DNA of 64,000 nucleotides from Bradyrhizobium septentrionale (GTDB lineage Bacteria; Pseudomonadota; Alphaproteobacteria; Rhizobiales; Xanthobacteraceae). The notes under the pieces are model-generated. The model ran no database searches, had not been told where the DNA came from, and saw nothing but the letters and a program-made list of their open reading frames with translations. Below, piece by piece: positions 9,193-17,653 of this stretch; the stretch's first letter is position 1, and each line of letters starts with the position of its first letter. The position numbers were made by a program, and so were the translations under genes. The stretch lies in contig NZ_CP088285.1 in NCBI RefSeq assembly GCF_011516645.4, forward strand, positions 4,482,501-4,546,500, given 5' to 3'.

Positions 9193-9765
9193 ACCCACCG
9201 CTTCCTCCTGCCGTTGGTGACGAAGGGTTCATTAAGGGCGCCATAAGCCACGCCCTTGAGAGCAACAAGTTGGGTTCGACTACCGCCCGGAGTTTCGATT
9301 GGGCGCTTCGCAAATTCTCCCGAGAGCTAGGGCTTTACAGCGATTCGCTTTCTGCACTCGCACGTAGCCCTACGTGTCTACGCGGACAGATTGTTTCGCA
9401 ACGACGGGGGGAAAATGGTCTTGTTCCTGCCAGTGAACGACGCCGATCCTACAGATCCTCGTTGCCAAGGGAATCATTGGTCGCTGCTGTTCGTTGATCG
9501 CCGCGACCGGAACTCGCCGATTGCCTATCACTACGATTCCTTCTGGGGATTCAACGAGACGTCTGCAGACCATCTGGCAGGAAGGCTGGGCCTCCCCGGC
9601 GACTCGGTGCAAGCCGGCATGGCCCAGCAGCAGAACGGCTGGGATTGCGGCGTCTTTGTCGTGGACGGCACGCGAGCGCTGGTTAGGGGGTTGGTGGCAG
9701 GCCAGCGAGGCCTGCAGAACCTTAGCAACTCAGCGTCAGTCGGCCGGCACTGCAAACCCGACTGA
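9193..9765 (+). pseudogene. nopD-like type III effector, C48 SUMO-protease end
   Basis: The second frame (about 9376-9765) encodes a Ulp1/XopD-type cysteine protease domain. In the ORF starting at 9391, His29 lies in NHWSLLF, Asp49 in AYHYDS, and the Gln/Cys pair in QQNGWDCGVFV (Cys86). This family removes SUMO from host proteins after type III secretion. Upstream (9193-9370, another frame) is the repeat-like block GAISHALESNKLGSTTARSF. The join near 9375 is out of frame and probably follows a deletion, and the N terminus is lost, so it is a pseudogene despite an intact catalytic set. Confidence 0.8.
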
Positions 9766-10140
9766 GGGGCTGTTAAGGGGTCAACTGCTCCTATGAGCAG
9801 CCAAGACCAGCCTCCTGAAGTTGCAGATGCTTCTTCAGCAGTAATTCGGTCACACCTTAAGCTGACATATCGGTCTTCATTGTTGCTTCCCTTCTCAATG
9901 AGAGGATCAATCAGTGACGGAGGTCGGCAGCTCCTGCCGCCGGGCAACGAGAGACACTCAAGAGTCGTGCCAGCGGCGGGGGAAGAGGTCCCGAAAAGCC
10001 GTCCTTCATTCTATTCAACAACTTGAACCTCGAGCGCGGCAGCCCGTCGGTCGAGCATCATGTGCCGCAGACGCGATAAGCCGAGCAACTGAGAGCAACG
10101 CAAGTTACGTCGGAAGAGCTGCAACCGGAAGCGGTGGGTG
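9766..10140. other. No gene recognised
   Basis: The stretch after the effector remnant has only short, compositionally unconvincing frames in all directions. It contains ggtcaactgctcctatgagc and purine-rich sequence, and nothing I can assign. Confidence 0.5.
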
Positions 10141-10144
10141 GCGT

Positions 10145-10255
10145 TGGAAGGCCAGCGGCGTCGAACAGCAGGTCGCATGCCGTGCCGCCGATGATCGCGT
10201 AGTGGTCCTCATGTCCCGCGAAAAACTCCCGGAACTTCTCGATGCCAGCTACCAT
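10145..10255 (-). pseudogene. AbiEii-like nucleotidyltransferase toxin, N-terminal scrap
   Basis: The minus-strand frame starts MVAGIEKFREFFAGHEDHYA and continues IIGGTACDLLFDAAGLP, the N-terminal GGT nucleotide-binding motif of AbiEii/type IV toxin nucleotidyltransferases. Homology stops after about 37 residues, where the frame continues into unrelated sequence. Its ATG overlaps the stop codon of an upstream frame (ATGGTAG), as in two-gene toxin-antitoxin operons. Confidence 0.7.
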
Positions 10256-10458
10256 GTGATTTTCTCCAAGAGATGTTCTGCCGCCATGGAGACACGTTCG
10301 TCTCGTTGATCCCTGAACTGAGCGTAAAGTGACAGAGGGTCCACGGTGTCGGTGTCAGATAATGCGGCGGGATCGTGTGCCCACGTCTCGATGACAAGAT
10401 CGGCTTGATCGCGGCTGGCTTCAACGAAGCCGGAGGTCTGTGCGATCGCCTTAATTGC
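10249..10458 (-). pseudogene. Tail of a gene upstream of the AbiEii-like toxin (antitoxin candidate)
   Basis: An open minus-strand frame gives AIKAIAQTSGFVEASRDQAD, DPAALSDTDTVDPLSLYAQF and ends DERVSMAAEHLLEKITW, overlapping the toxin start by 4-5 bases. Position and overlap fit the partner (AbiEi-like) gene. Only about 70 codons remain; the 5' part is replaced by other fragments. The assignment to AbiEi rests on context, not on a recognised domain. Confidence 0.45.
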
Positions 10459-10573
10459 CGGCGGCGACGGCGTAGGTGGCGATCAACGGCCTGGACAAAT
10501 CGGTCAGCGCGGCAAGCGCCGATTCGCCAGCCTGCTTGAGGGGTGCCTGGAAGTGATCGCCTTGGACGAACTT
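10451..10573 (-). pseudogene. Unidentified gene tail
   Basis: A minus-strand frame gives VKFVQGDHFQAPLKQAGESA and ends LTDLSRPLIATYAVAAGN. It has natural-looking composition but no family that I recognise. It abuts both the AbiE remnant and an IS3 fragment, so it is probably a chimeric scrap. Upstream of it the frame is antisense to the IS3 fragment. Confidence 0.25.
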
Positions 10574-10636
10574 CACAGCGCGCACCGGGCTGCGGAGGAC
10601 CGCGCGCCGCCTCGAACAACTGGCGTCCATCGTACT

Positions 10637-10888
10637 TGAAATCGAGCGCTGGCACCTGACCCTGAAAAACCGCATTCTGCTCGACAACTACTACCTGCCC
10701 GGCGACCTCGAACGCCAGATACGGGCCTTCATCGAACACTACAATCACGTCCGCTATCATGAGAGCATCGACAACCTCACTCCTGCCGATGTCTACTTCG
10801 GCAGGGCTGAGGCGATCCGCGCCGAGCAAACGCATCAAGCGCAACACCATCGCAAACCGCCGCTTGCAGCATCAATTGCAAGCGGCTT
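10637..10888 (+). pseudogene. IS3-family OrfB, C-terminal fragment
   Basis: The plus-strand frame gives EIERWHLTLKNRILLDNYYL, PGDLERQIRAFIEHYNHVRY and HESIDNLTPADVYFGR, the C-terminal end of an IS3-group integrase after the catalytic Glu (in IERWH). It stops at a TAA at about 10888. It is a different subgroup from the IS3 at 6333-9192 and may match the orphan orfA at 36707-37073. Confidence 0.82.
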
Positions 10889-10963
10889 AAACTCTAACCA
10901 CTGATGAGCCAGAGCCTCCCTTCTCGAAAAGCCTGATCAGTCTCAAATCATCTGACGACGGAC

Positions 10964-11330
10964 AATCACGGACAAGCTCCGTTCGTACGGCGCTGCGAGG
11001 GCGAAGATGGGCTTTCACGTCGAACATCGCCAGCAAAAAGCTCTCAACAATTGGGCCGAGAATTCTCATCAGCCGATGCGGCGACGCGAGCGGATCATGA
11101 AGCGTTTCAAATCGTCCCGTCAGGCTCAACGGTATCTGTCAGTTCATGATCAGGTCGCGAACCTTTTCCACATCCCCTATTCCGGAGCCGTCACTGCCGA
11201 CTACCGTCGCGCTTCGCGCGGGCGAGCCTTTGCGACTTGGCGCGAGATCTCCGCGACAAGCGCTATCGCCGAATCTCGAACCTTTGAGAAGCGCCTCCTT
11301 CGGCTCGCGGTCGATTAAGTTGACGATGCC
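10964..11330 (+). pseudogene. IS6-family transposase, C-terminal fragment with IS end
   Basis: Begins ITDKLRSYGAARAKMGFHVE and continues RRERIMKRFKSSRQAQRYLS to ANLFHIPYSGAVTAD, matching the C-terminal third of the IS6 transposase at 62417-63100. The terminal ttaagttgacgatgcc at about 11316-11331 is the IS end also seen at 62326 and 50193. The N-terminal part is missing at this site. Its breakpoint coincides with that of the N-terminal fragment at 27059. Confidence 0.85.
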
Positions 11331-11331
11331 C

Positions 11332-11810
11332 CGCTGCCTCCAGCAGCACGCCAGCCGCGATGGAATTGCAACCCACGGTGATCCGGGTTTTGGAGCGGCT
11401 CTCGCCCGACACCAGTCGGACTGTGTGCGCGGGAAACTGGGGTGCACGCCGAAGGCGAACATTATCAGTGGAGGGAGATTCCACCCAGAGAGTTGTCGAT
11501 TGATCTGGTAGCTGACGAGCGGTTCAGAGGGCAACTTCCGGATCGGAGCCTCGTGACAAAGGCCGTCTTTGGACGGTTGAGCGATCCACTGGGCCGTAGG
11601 GCGAGTAAAGTCTAAGCAGGCCTCGAAAGAAGCAATGTGGATGCAGACCCACCCCCAATTTGGGGAAGGCCGCGCGGGAAGCAATCGACACATGCACCTG
11701 TCCGGTCCACCGGGGTAATGGACACGGCACGTTGGAAGGGTGATGCGCGTCGCGGCTTCGACGCTGCTCCTGGCAGCGGACCGTGCGGGAGTCGGAAAGG
11801 GTCGTACGAC
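11332..11810. other. Unassigned interval between IS6 and IS66
   Basis: One plus-strand frame gives EGEHYQWREIPPRELSIDLV and ADERFRGQLPDRSLVTKAVF (about 11440-11610), which has natural composition but no family that I recognise. The rest holds no convincing gene. The 8 bases cgtacgac at 11803-11810 are the target duplication of the adjacent IS66. Confidence 0.4.
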
Positions 11811-11893
11811 GTAAGCGCTCCTTTCTACGCACCTATGCAGTTGAGCGCGGGGATGGGATGAGGTGTCCACCATGAGCGAGGTGGACACGATCG

Positions 11894-12340
11894 ATGATCA
11901 CTCCAGAAGAACCTTTGAGACTTGAGACGGTCGGCGTGTTGCGCAATGGCCGGCGTCGCTATGATCCGGCCAGCAAACAGCGGCTGGTCGAGGCCTGTCT
12001 GCAGTCTGGCGTGTCGCTGGCGGGGCTTGCGCTGCAACACGGCGTGAACGCGAACCTGCTGCGCAAGTGGGTGGCCAAGCGACAACTTCAGAACGGGGAT
12101 GGCCAGCCGGAGGCGCGGGCGCCGATTGCGCCAGCCTTTATTCCGGTTCGCGCGCCGTCGCCGTCGCCAACTCGATCTGCTGGCGCGATTGCGGTTTGCG
12201 CGACGGAGCGATCCTGTGCAGGGCGGCTGACGGCATCGATGCCCAACGGCGTGACGCTTTCGCTGGAAGGCGGCGACGCGCAGTTGCTGTCGGCGGTGAT
12301 TGAAGCGCTGGGGCGTTGCGATGTTCCGACTGGCGTCTGA
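11894..12340 (+). CDS. tnpA: IS66 TnpA (helix-turn-helix accessory protein)
   Basis: A 148-aa protein beginning MITPEEPLRLETVGVLRNGR, with the DNA-binding region RRRYDPASKQRLVEACLQSG and VSLAGLALQHGVNANLLRKW. It is followed by a low-complexity Ala/Pro linker and a C-terminal VTLSLEGGDAQLLSAVIEAL segment. It overlaps tnpB by about 20 bases. It appears intact. Confidence 0.92.
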   Translation: MITPEEPLRLETVGVLRNGRRRYDPASKQRLVEACLQSGVSLAGLALQHGVNANLLRKWVAKRQLQNGDGQPEARAPIAPAFIPVRAPSPSPTRSAGAIAVCATERSCAGRLTASMPNGVTLSLEGGDAQLLSAVIEALGRCDVPTGV

Positions 12341-12674
12341 TCTTCGGGTCTACCTTCACCGCGAACCGATTGACTTCCGGGCGGGCATCAACAGCCTGGC
12401 GATCGTGGTCGAGCAGTCGATGGGGCTGGATCCGTTCCAGCGCGCGGTGTTCGCGTTCTGCAATCGTCGCCGCGACCGGATCAAGCTGCTGATTTATGAT
12501 CGGTCAGGATTTTGGATGCTGCTGAAGCGGCTGGAGGCCGACAGATTCCACTGGCCCCGAAGTCAGGAGGCGGTGCTGACGCTGACGACGGAGGAGCTGC
12601 ACTGGCTGCTTGACGGCATCAACATCGCGGCGGTGCGTCGTCATCCGGTGCGGCAATATCAGAGCGTGGGCTGA
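12321..12674 (+). CDS. tnpB: IS66 TnpB
   Basis: The family start is MFRLASDLRVYLHREPIDFR at 12321; an in-frame start at 12300 would add 7 residues inside tnpA. The core GINSLAIVVEQSMGLDPFQR, FCNRRRDRIKLLIYDRSGFW and MLLKRLEADRFHWP is typical of TnpB. It is 117 aa from the internal start, normal length. The overlap with tnpA suggests translational coupling. Confidence 0.92.
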   Translation: MFRLASDLRVYLHREPIDFRAGINSLAIVVEQSMGLDPFQRAVFAFCNRRRDRIKLLIYDRSGFWMLLKRLEADRFHWPRSQEAVLTLTTEELHWLLDGINIAAVRRHPVRQYQSVG

Positions 12675-12799
12675 GCGTGTTCGATGCGGGCGGCGTCATC
12701 GGGCTTCGGCATGGCCGTTCTCAGATGACGCGGCCGAAGACATGACGAAGACATGGGAGCCCGGTTGACGCGGCGGCATGACTTCGATTCAAGACTCCG

Positions 12800-14401
12800 A
12801 TGAGTCGCAAGCCCACGACGCACGAACTGGAAGCCTTGATCGCGGCGCACGCGGCCGAGATCGCGGCGCTGAAGGCCGAAAACGAGAAACTCGCACAACG
12901 CGTGCTGCATCTAGAGGAGCAGTTGCGCCTGGAGCGCCTGCACCGGTATGCGCCGAAGAGCGAAAAGCTCAAGGAGCGCATCTTCAACGAAGCCGAGCAG
13001 GCCGCCGCTGAAAGCCGGGACGACGACGATGTCGAGGCGGTCGCCGTGCCGGACACGGGGTTGCCGGAGGCTCCAAAGCCGGCGCCGAAGGCACGCGGCC
13101 GCAAGCCGCTGCCTGACGATCTGCCGCGCCAACGCGTCGAACACGATCTGGGTGAGGATCAAAAGGACTGTCCGTGCTGCCATAATCGGATGCATCGGAT
13201 GGGCGAGACCGTCACCGAGCAGTTGCACGTCGAGGTCAAGGCGTCGGTGCTGCAACATGTGCGGTTCAAATATGCCTGCCGTCACTGCGAGCGCACCGCG
13301 CTGAACACCCCGATTGTGACCGCGCCGATGCCGGCGCAGCCGCTGCCGGGTAGCGTCGCCACGCCATCGACGCTGGCGCTGGTGCTCGCCAACAAATACG
13401 TCGACGGCACGCCGCTGTACCGTGTGGCGGACGCGCTGGGGCGCGCCGACGTCAGCATCAGCCGCGGGACGCTGGGCAACTGGGTGATCCGGGCGAGCGA
13501 GTTGCATCTGCATCGGGTCTATGACGCGCTACAGCAAAAGCTCATGTCGCAGCCCCTGGTCCACGGCGACGAAACCTGGGTCCAGGTTCTTAAAGAGGAC
13601 GGCCGTGATGCGCAGGCCAAATCCTTCATGTGGGCCTATCGCAGCGGCCAGGGCTGCGCGCAGCCGGTCGTGCTGTTCGATTACCAGCCCGGTCGCGGCC
13701 AGCAACATCCTCAGGCCTTCCTGGCCGGCTATCGCGGCTTGTTGATGAGCGACGGCTATGACGCCTGGCGCACGCTGACAGGCGCGACCCATCTCGGCTG
13801 TATGGCGCATGCGCGCAGGAAATTTACCGATGCGCTCAAGGCCAGGACAAAGCCTGGCGGTCCGCCATTGCAGGCGCTCAAGTTCTTCGAGGCGTTGTAC
13901 GAGGTCGAGAGGGTGGCGCGCCAGACGCCGCCCGACGGCGAAACGCGCGCCGCATACACCTTGCGGCTGCGCCAGCAGCATAGCCTGCCGGTATTGGCCG
14001 CCTTCCGGACCTGGCTCGACGACCAGGCGCCGAAGGTGCTACCCGAAAGCTTGACCGGCAAGGCGATCGCCTATGCACGCAACCAATGGGATTATCTGAC
14101 CCGTTACACCAGTGACGGTCTCGCCCCGATCGATAACAATGTTCTGGAGCGCGACATCAGGCCGTTTTGCACCGGACGAAAAAGTTGGCTGTTCAGCGAC
14201 ACCGTTGCCGGCGCCAAGGCAAGCGCCGTGATCTACAGTTTGGTGCTGACATGCCGGGCATGCGGCGTCGATCCCTATGCATGGCTACGTCACGCGCTCA
14301 CCGAATTGCCCCAACGCGCGCCAGACGCCGATATCGAAGATCTGTTGCCGTTCAATTGCACCGCTCAAAAAAACCTGCCAGCTGACAACGACAGCGGCTG
14401 A
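12800..14401 (+). CDS. tnpC: IS66 transposase TnpC
   Basis: A 533-aa transposase. The N terminus is a leucine-zipper-like coiled coil (EALIAAHAAEIAALKAENEK). A zinc-finger block follows (CPCCHNRMHRMGETVTEQL and YACRHCE), then the DDE core with HGDETWVQVLKE, LLMSDGYDAW and LGCMAHARRKF, and the end block IDNNVLERDIRPFCTGRKSW. All expected segments are present without interruption, so this copy could be active. It starts 125 bases after tnpB. Confidence 0.94.
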   Translation: MSRKPTTHELEALIAAHAAEIAALKAENEKLAQRVLHLEEQLRLERLHRYAPKSEKLKERIFNEAEQAAAESRDDDDVEAVAVPDTGLPEAPKPAPKARGRKPLPDDLPRQRVEHDLGEDQKDCPCCHNRMHRMGETVTEQLHVEVKASVLQHVRFKYACRHCERTALNTPIVTAPMPAQPLPGSVATPSTLALVLANKYVDGTPLYRVADALGRADVSISRGTLGNWVIRASELHLHRVYDALQQKLMSQPLVHGDETWVQVLKEDGRDAQAKSFMWAYRSGQGCAQPVVLFDYQPGRGQQHPQAFLAGYRGLLMSDGYDAWRTLTGATHLGCMAHARRKFTDALKARTKPGGPPLQALKFFEALYEVERVARQTPPDGETRAAYTLRLRQQHSLPVLAAFRTWLDDQAPKVLPESLTGKAIAYARNQWDYLTRYTSDGLAPIDNNVLERDIRPFCTGRKSWLFSDTVAGAKASAVIYSLVLTCRACGVDPYAWLRHALTELPQRAPDADIEDLLPFNCTAQKNLPADNDSG

Positions 14402-14522
14402 CCGTCAAACGCTCAGGATCAATCAAGCCGTTCCGATGATCCCGCTGGGCCCCGGCGCCACGCGACGCCGCGGCCAGCCGCGCGCGCAGCCTGTGCAGTA
14501 AAATGCGCGCTTACCGTACGAC

Positions 14523-14886
14523 CGCTGAAGCCGGGTAATGCCGGTGGAGGAAAGGACCCTGACCGCCGAACGGGATGTTCGTGCCGCCGAGAAAGACGCG
14601 GCGGCCTGTCAATCGGCGTTGGACTGGGGTCCATGCCGAAACACATCCCTCGATTTGTCTCACAGGCGCTGATGGCGAACACTCAAGAACTCTGCATCTG
14701 GCCGAGCAGCAATGGCTCAGGACAGTTTATTCGTAACCCGTTCAGACGTCGGCTTTGTTGAGTTCAAGACGCTCAATCCCCCTGCTGCTCGGGTCTCATC
14801 TGGCTCAAGCCGAGAAAGGCTGCACCGAATCGAAGCCGAACTCCTTCACACATCGCGCAGATCGTTCCCTCAACATAGTTCAACGC
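14523..14886. other. Upstream region of the nopM-like gene; no gene seen
   Basis: The sequence right of the IS66 continues the interval interrupted by that element. It includes ccgctgaagccgggtaatgccggtgg, reminiscent of structured RNA, but no ORF of convincing composition on either strand. The end leads into the tts box. Confidence 0.45.
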
Positions 14887-14918
14887 TCGTCAGCTCGACG
14901 TAAGCTGAATGTCTTAGA
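14887..14918 (+). promoter_or_regulatory. tts box (TtsI-binding promoter element)
   Basis: The sequence tcgtcagctcgacgtaagc followed by tgaatgtcttaga matches the rhizobial tts-box pattern GTCAGCTT-n-TCG-n-AAGCT...CTTAG at nearly all conserved positions. It lies 67 bases before the ATG at 14986. In rhizobia TtsI, induced by flavonoids through NodD, activates type III effector genes from this element. Confidence 0.8.
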
Positions 14919-14985
14919 TGCTGCAACCGTTCGATGTGGGCTGATAGGTCGCCTTGATTTGCTCAGTCCGACAAAGGAGTAGGGA

Positions 14986-16777
14986 ATGGATCCCTTTGAT
15001 GCAGGGCAGGCTCAGCGCGGTGATGGCAGCACTGCCGAATCTTCCGAACGCGAGGACCGGGAAGGTGAGGAGGCCCAGTGGGTTGGAGTCTTGACCCACG
15101 CGGTGCTCGCCGCTGACGATCCGGCAAACCTCGGGGTTTCTGCTCCTGAGGGGGGGGCACGACCAGATGCTGGAGGAGTGGGCTGTCGAAGAGGGGCAGA
15201 ACCCGCTCGAGGATCGGCAAGAGGCTGTAAGGCGAGTGAATGCTTGGAATCAGGGCGAGCTGAATCTTGGAATGCTGCGCCTCACCAGCCTGCCTCCACT
15301 TCCGGCCGGGCTCCACTTGCTCGACGCGTCCTTCAACCGGCTGACCAGTCTGCCCGAGACTCTCCCTGACGCACTCTCTTCGCTCAGTGTTAGGGGGAAT
15401 CAGCTGGCCAGCCTGCCCGCGCTTCCGGCCGAGCTCGCCTCGCTGGACGTGTACCACAATCGGCTCACCAGCCTGCCTGACGCCCTCCCGGCCGCGCTCG
15501 AGGACCTCAACGTTGGCCACAACCAATTGACGAGCCTGCCCGAGACCCTCCCGGCCAGGCTCGAAAGCCTTGACGTTAGTGAAAACCAGTTGACGCGTCT
15601 GCCAGAGACTCTCCCGGCCAGTCTCGAAAGACTTGACCTTAGCCAAAACCAGCTAACCAGCCTACCCACGGGCTTGCTAACGCAGTTGGGTGCTGCTGCC
15701 GAGATGGTTGTGTCTGGCAATCCGCTGCCCGAGGAGGTGCTGACGAACCTGGACACAATCCAAAGTGCCTATGGGTATGCCGGCCCGAGGGTCTTGTTTC
15801 TGGCCGACGAAGGAAGTGATTTGTCCGAGACGGACGAAGATCAGTCGGAGGAGGACGCCGCTGCGCAGTTTCTTCCCGAGACAGTAGCGGACTGGCTCAA
15901 CCGGGATCCGAAGGAGGGTGATCCCGAGGTGGTGGCCAAGTGGCAGAGCTTTGCAGAAGAACCCGGCGCCCAGCAATACGCAAACTTCCTCAACGGGCTG
16001 CGGGGTACCGTGAACTCTGGGAACGAAGGATTCCAGCAGGGGGTGGCCAATGATCTGCGGCAGGCGGCGGCCAACCCGCAATTGCGCGCGCAGTACTTCC
16101 AGCTTGCTCTTGACGCCAACGAGAGCTGCGCGGATCGCAGAACTTTGACCTGGAACGGCATGCAAACCGCACGCCTGATCGCCAACGTCGAGAGCGGGCT
16201 CTATGACAATAACGAGGGGGTAGCGGCCCTCGTTGATCTAGGCCGTGTCATGTTCCGCTTGGACGCACTGGGGGGGATCGCGCGCGAGAAGGTCCAATCG
16301 CTCCGCACGGGCGACACCATCAACGACGTCGACGAAATCGAGGTCTACCTTGCCTATCAGGCCAAGCTGCGCGAGCGGCTGGGGCTGCAGCATATCGCCC
16401 CGGACATGAACTACTTCTACGACTCTTACCTCACCGAGGAAGACATTGACAGGGCTGAGACGTCTGTGCGGAGCAAGGAGGCGACGGGGTTCGCCGACTA
16501 TTTGGCGACGGACTGGAAACCTTGGGACGATGTGGTGCTCCGCATTGAACCCGAACACCATGCCACGATGGAGAAACAGCTCGCCCATGCCTTGGAGGAG
16601 GAGTTCCAAGGCCGACTGAAGCAAAAGCTCGTTGAAGCCGGACTGATCGGCGCTGAAGCCGATGTCGTTGCGGATGCCGAGCGGGAGTTCGGACACCAGG
16701 TCAGCAAGGACATCGCTCGCGAGATCAAGGGGGCTCTGAGGGACACGGTGTTCAACAAACGCGGCCTCAGTCTGTGA
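14986..16777 (+). CDS. nopM: NopM-like type III effector, NEL E3 ubiquitin ligase, frameshifted at poly-G
   Basis: An N-terminal frame starts MDPFDAGQAQRGDGSTAESS after aaggag at 14973-14978, 67 bases after a tts box. It leaves frame at eight consecutive G (15150-15157); with seven G it would read APEGG/HDQMLEEW and join the long frame (from 15167) for about 596 aa. The long frame holds leucine-rich repeats (LPxxLxxLxVxxNxLTSLPE, residues about 40-195 counted from 15167) and a C-terminal NEL domain. The catalytic motif CAD in DANESCADRRTL (Cys321, Asp323) is intact. NEL ligases of the IpaH/NopM family ubiquitinate host proteins. As read, translation from 14986 would terminate early; a start at 15167 lacks the secretion signal. 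Confidence 0.88.
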
Positions 16778-17342
16778 AGCGGCGTCTGCTGCTTGACCAC
16801 GCGGTCCTTTCCAGATCGAAGGATCAAGCAACTGCCTGAGCGAGGTATTGGTTCAACCGCAGCGCGCGGAAACTGAAAACTGCGACGGCTGATCAGCCAT
16901 TATGCTGTGAAGCGGCAGTAGTGCTTTGCTTCCGATGGCGAATGGAAGGAGGGCACAGCTGACTGTGCTGCTCACTCTCGAAGCCAGCAGGCCCGGCGGT
17001 GCGAGTTACCGTCTCGGCTTTGGGTGCACTATGCCCCTGGCTTGGATTGTGGCCGTGCTCTCGCGACTGTTCTGACGAGAAGGGCACCTCGGGAAACCAG
17101 GGTGCTCTTTGTCGTTTAGGGGATTAGCCGGGCTTCGGTAACGATCGCGAGTTGCCGCCCGTGTTCGATGATTAGGTAGTTAGTCCCTGGGCGTAACAAC
17201 CGGGAGCGCGGATTTCGAATCCAATAGCATAGTCGTTGGGCCTATTTATCATCTCAAGGGGGACGTTGATCCCCAATGCTGGCATGAGTGTTGGCTGCTA
17301 TTCGGGAGAAAGGCCAACCGGTACGGAACGACCCGAAAGCCG
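16778..17342. other. Interval downstream of nopM; no assigned gene
   Basis: A 64-aa minus-strand frame (16893-17087, Ser/His/Gln rich) is open, but I see no support for it as a gene. The remainder is AT-richer non-coding sequence. No strong hairpin plus T-run was noticed after the effector stop. Confidence 0.4.
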
Positions 17343-17522
17343 TTAATTCCAGAATGCCGGCGGGTTAACGTAGCCGTTAAGGGAACGTTGAGCGCGCGCG
17401 GCGTCCGCGAAGTGCTCGGCGCCGTCCATCGTCGGCGCGTGCGCGTGGGAACTGAAGCCGAAACCTTTCGGCCAAAACGAAACCGCGCCGGCCGGATCAG
17501 TGAAGCGGATAACGTGGGGCAT
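17343..17522 (-). CDS. Small protein of unknown function
   Basis: A 59-aa protein beginning MPHVIRFTDPAGAVSFWPKG and ending LNGYVNPPAFWN. The start is chosen because aaaggaacgcaa lies just upstream as a ribosome binding site; an in-frame ATG 24 bases earlier has no such site. The composition looks natural, but no domain is recognised. It lies about 130 bases downstream of the synthetase gene on the same strand, where lasso clusters often carry the B peptidase; it shows no transglutaminase-like Cys-His-Asp pattern, so it is not that. Confidence 0.5.
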   Translation of the reverse strand: MPHVIRFTDPAGAVSFWPKGFGFSSHAHAPTMDGAEHFADAARAQRSLNGYVNPPAFWN

Positions 17523-17653
17523 TTGCGTTCCTTTCGCGTTGCGCACAATCGCGCGTGTTCAGAAATCGAGCGGCGACGAGCGAAAACGCCCAATTGCAAC
17601 CCTTCTCCACTGTAGCAGGTGTTCTGACGCGTGATCGTTTATGATGGCGGCAA

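Larger units (their letters stand above)
11811..14514 (+). mobile_element. Intact IS66-family element
   Basis: Terminal repeats are gtaagcgctcctttctacgcac at the left and its inverted counterpart ending gcgcgcttac at 14514. An exact 8-bp target duplication, cgtacgac, lies at 11803-11810 and 14515-14522. It contains tnpA, tnpB and tnpC in order on the plus strand, all open. Its proteins are clearly a different IS66 subgroup from the other three copies in the window. Length is 2704 bp. Confidence 0.95.

Noticed and set aside
17343..17522. Small ORF downstream of the synthetase considered as the missing lasso B or RRE protein
   Set aside because: No Cys/His/Asp transglutaminase pattern and no PqqD-like fold pattern; it ends in NPPAFWN and has its own ribosome binding site.
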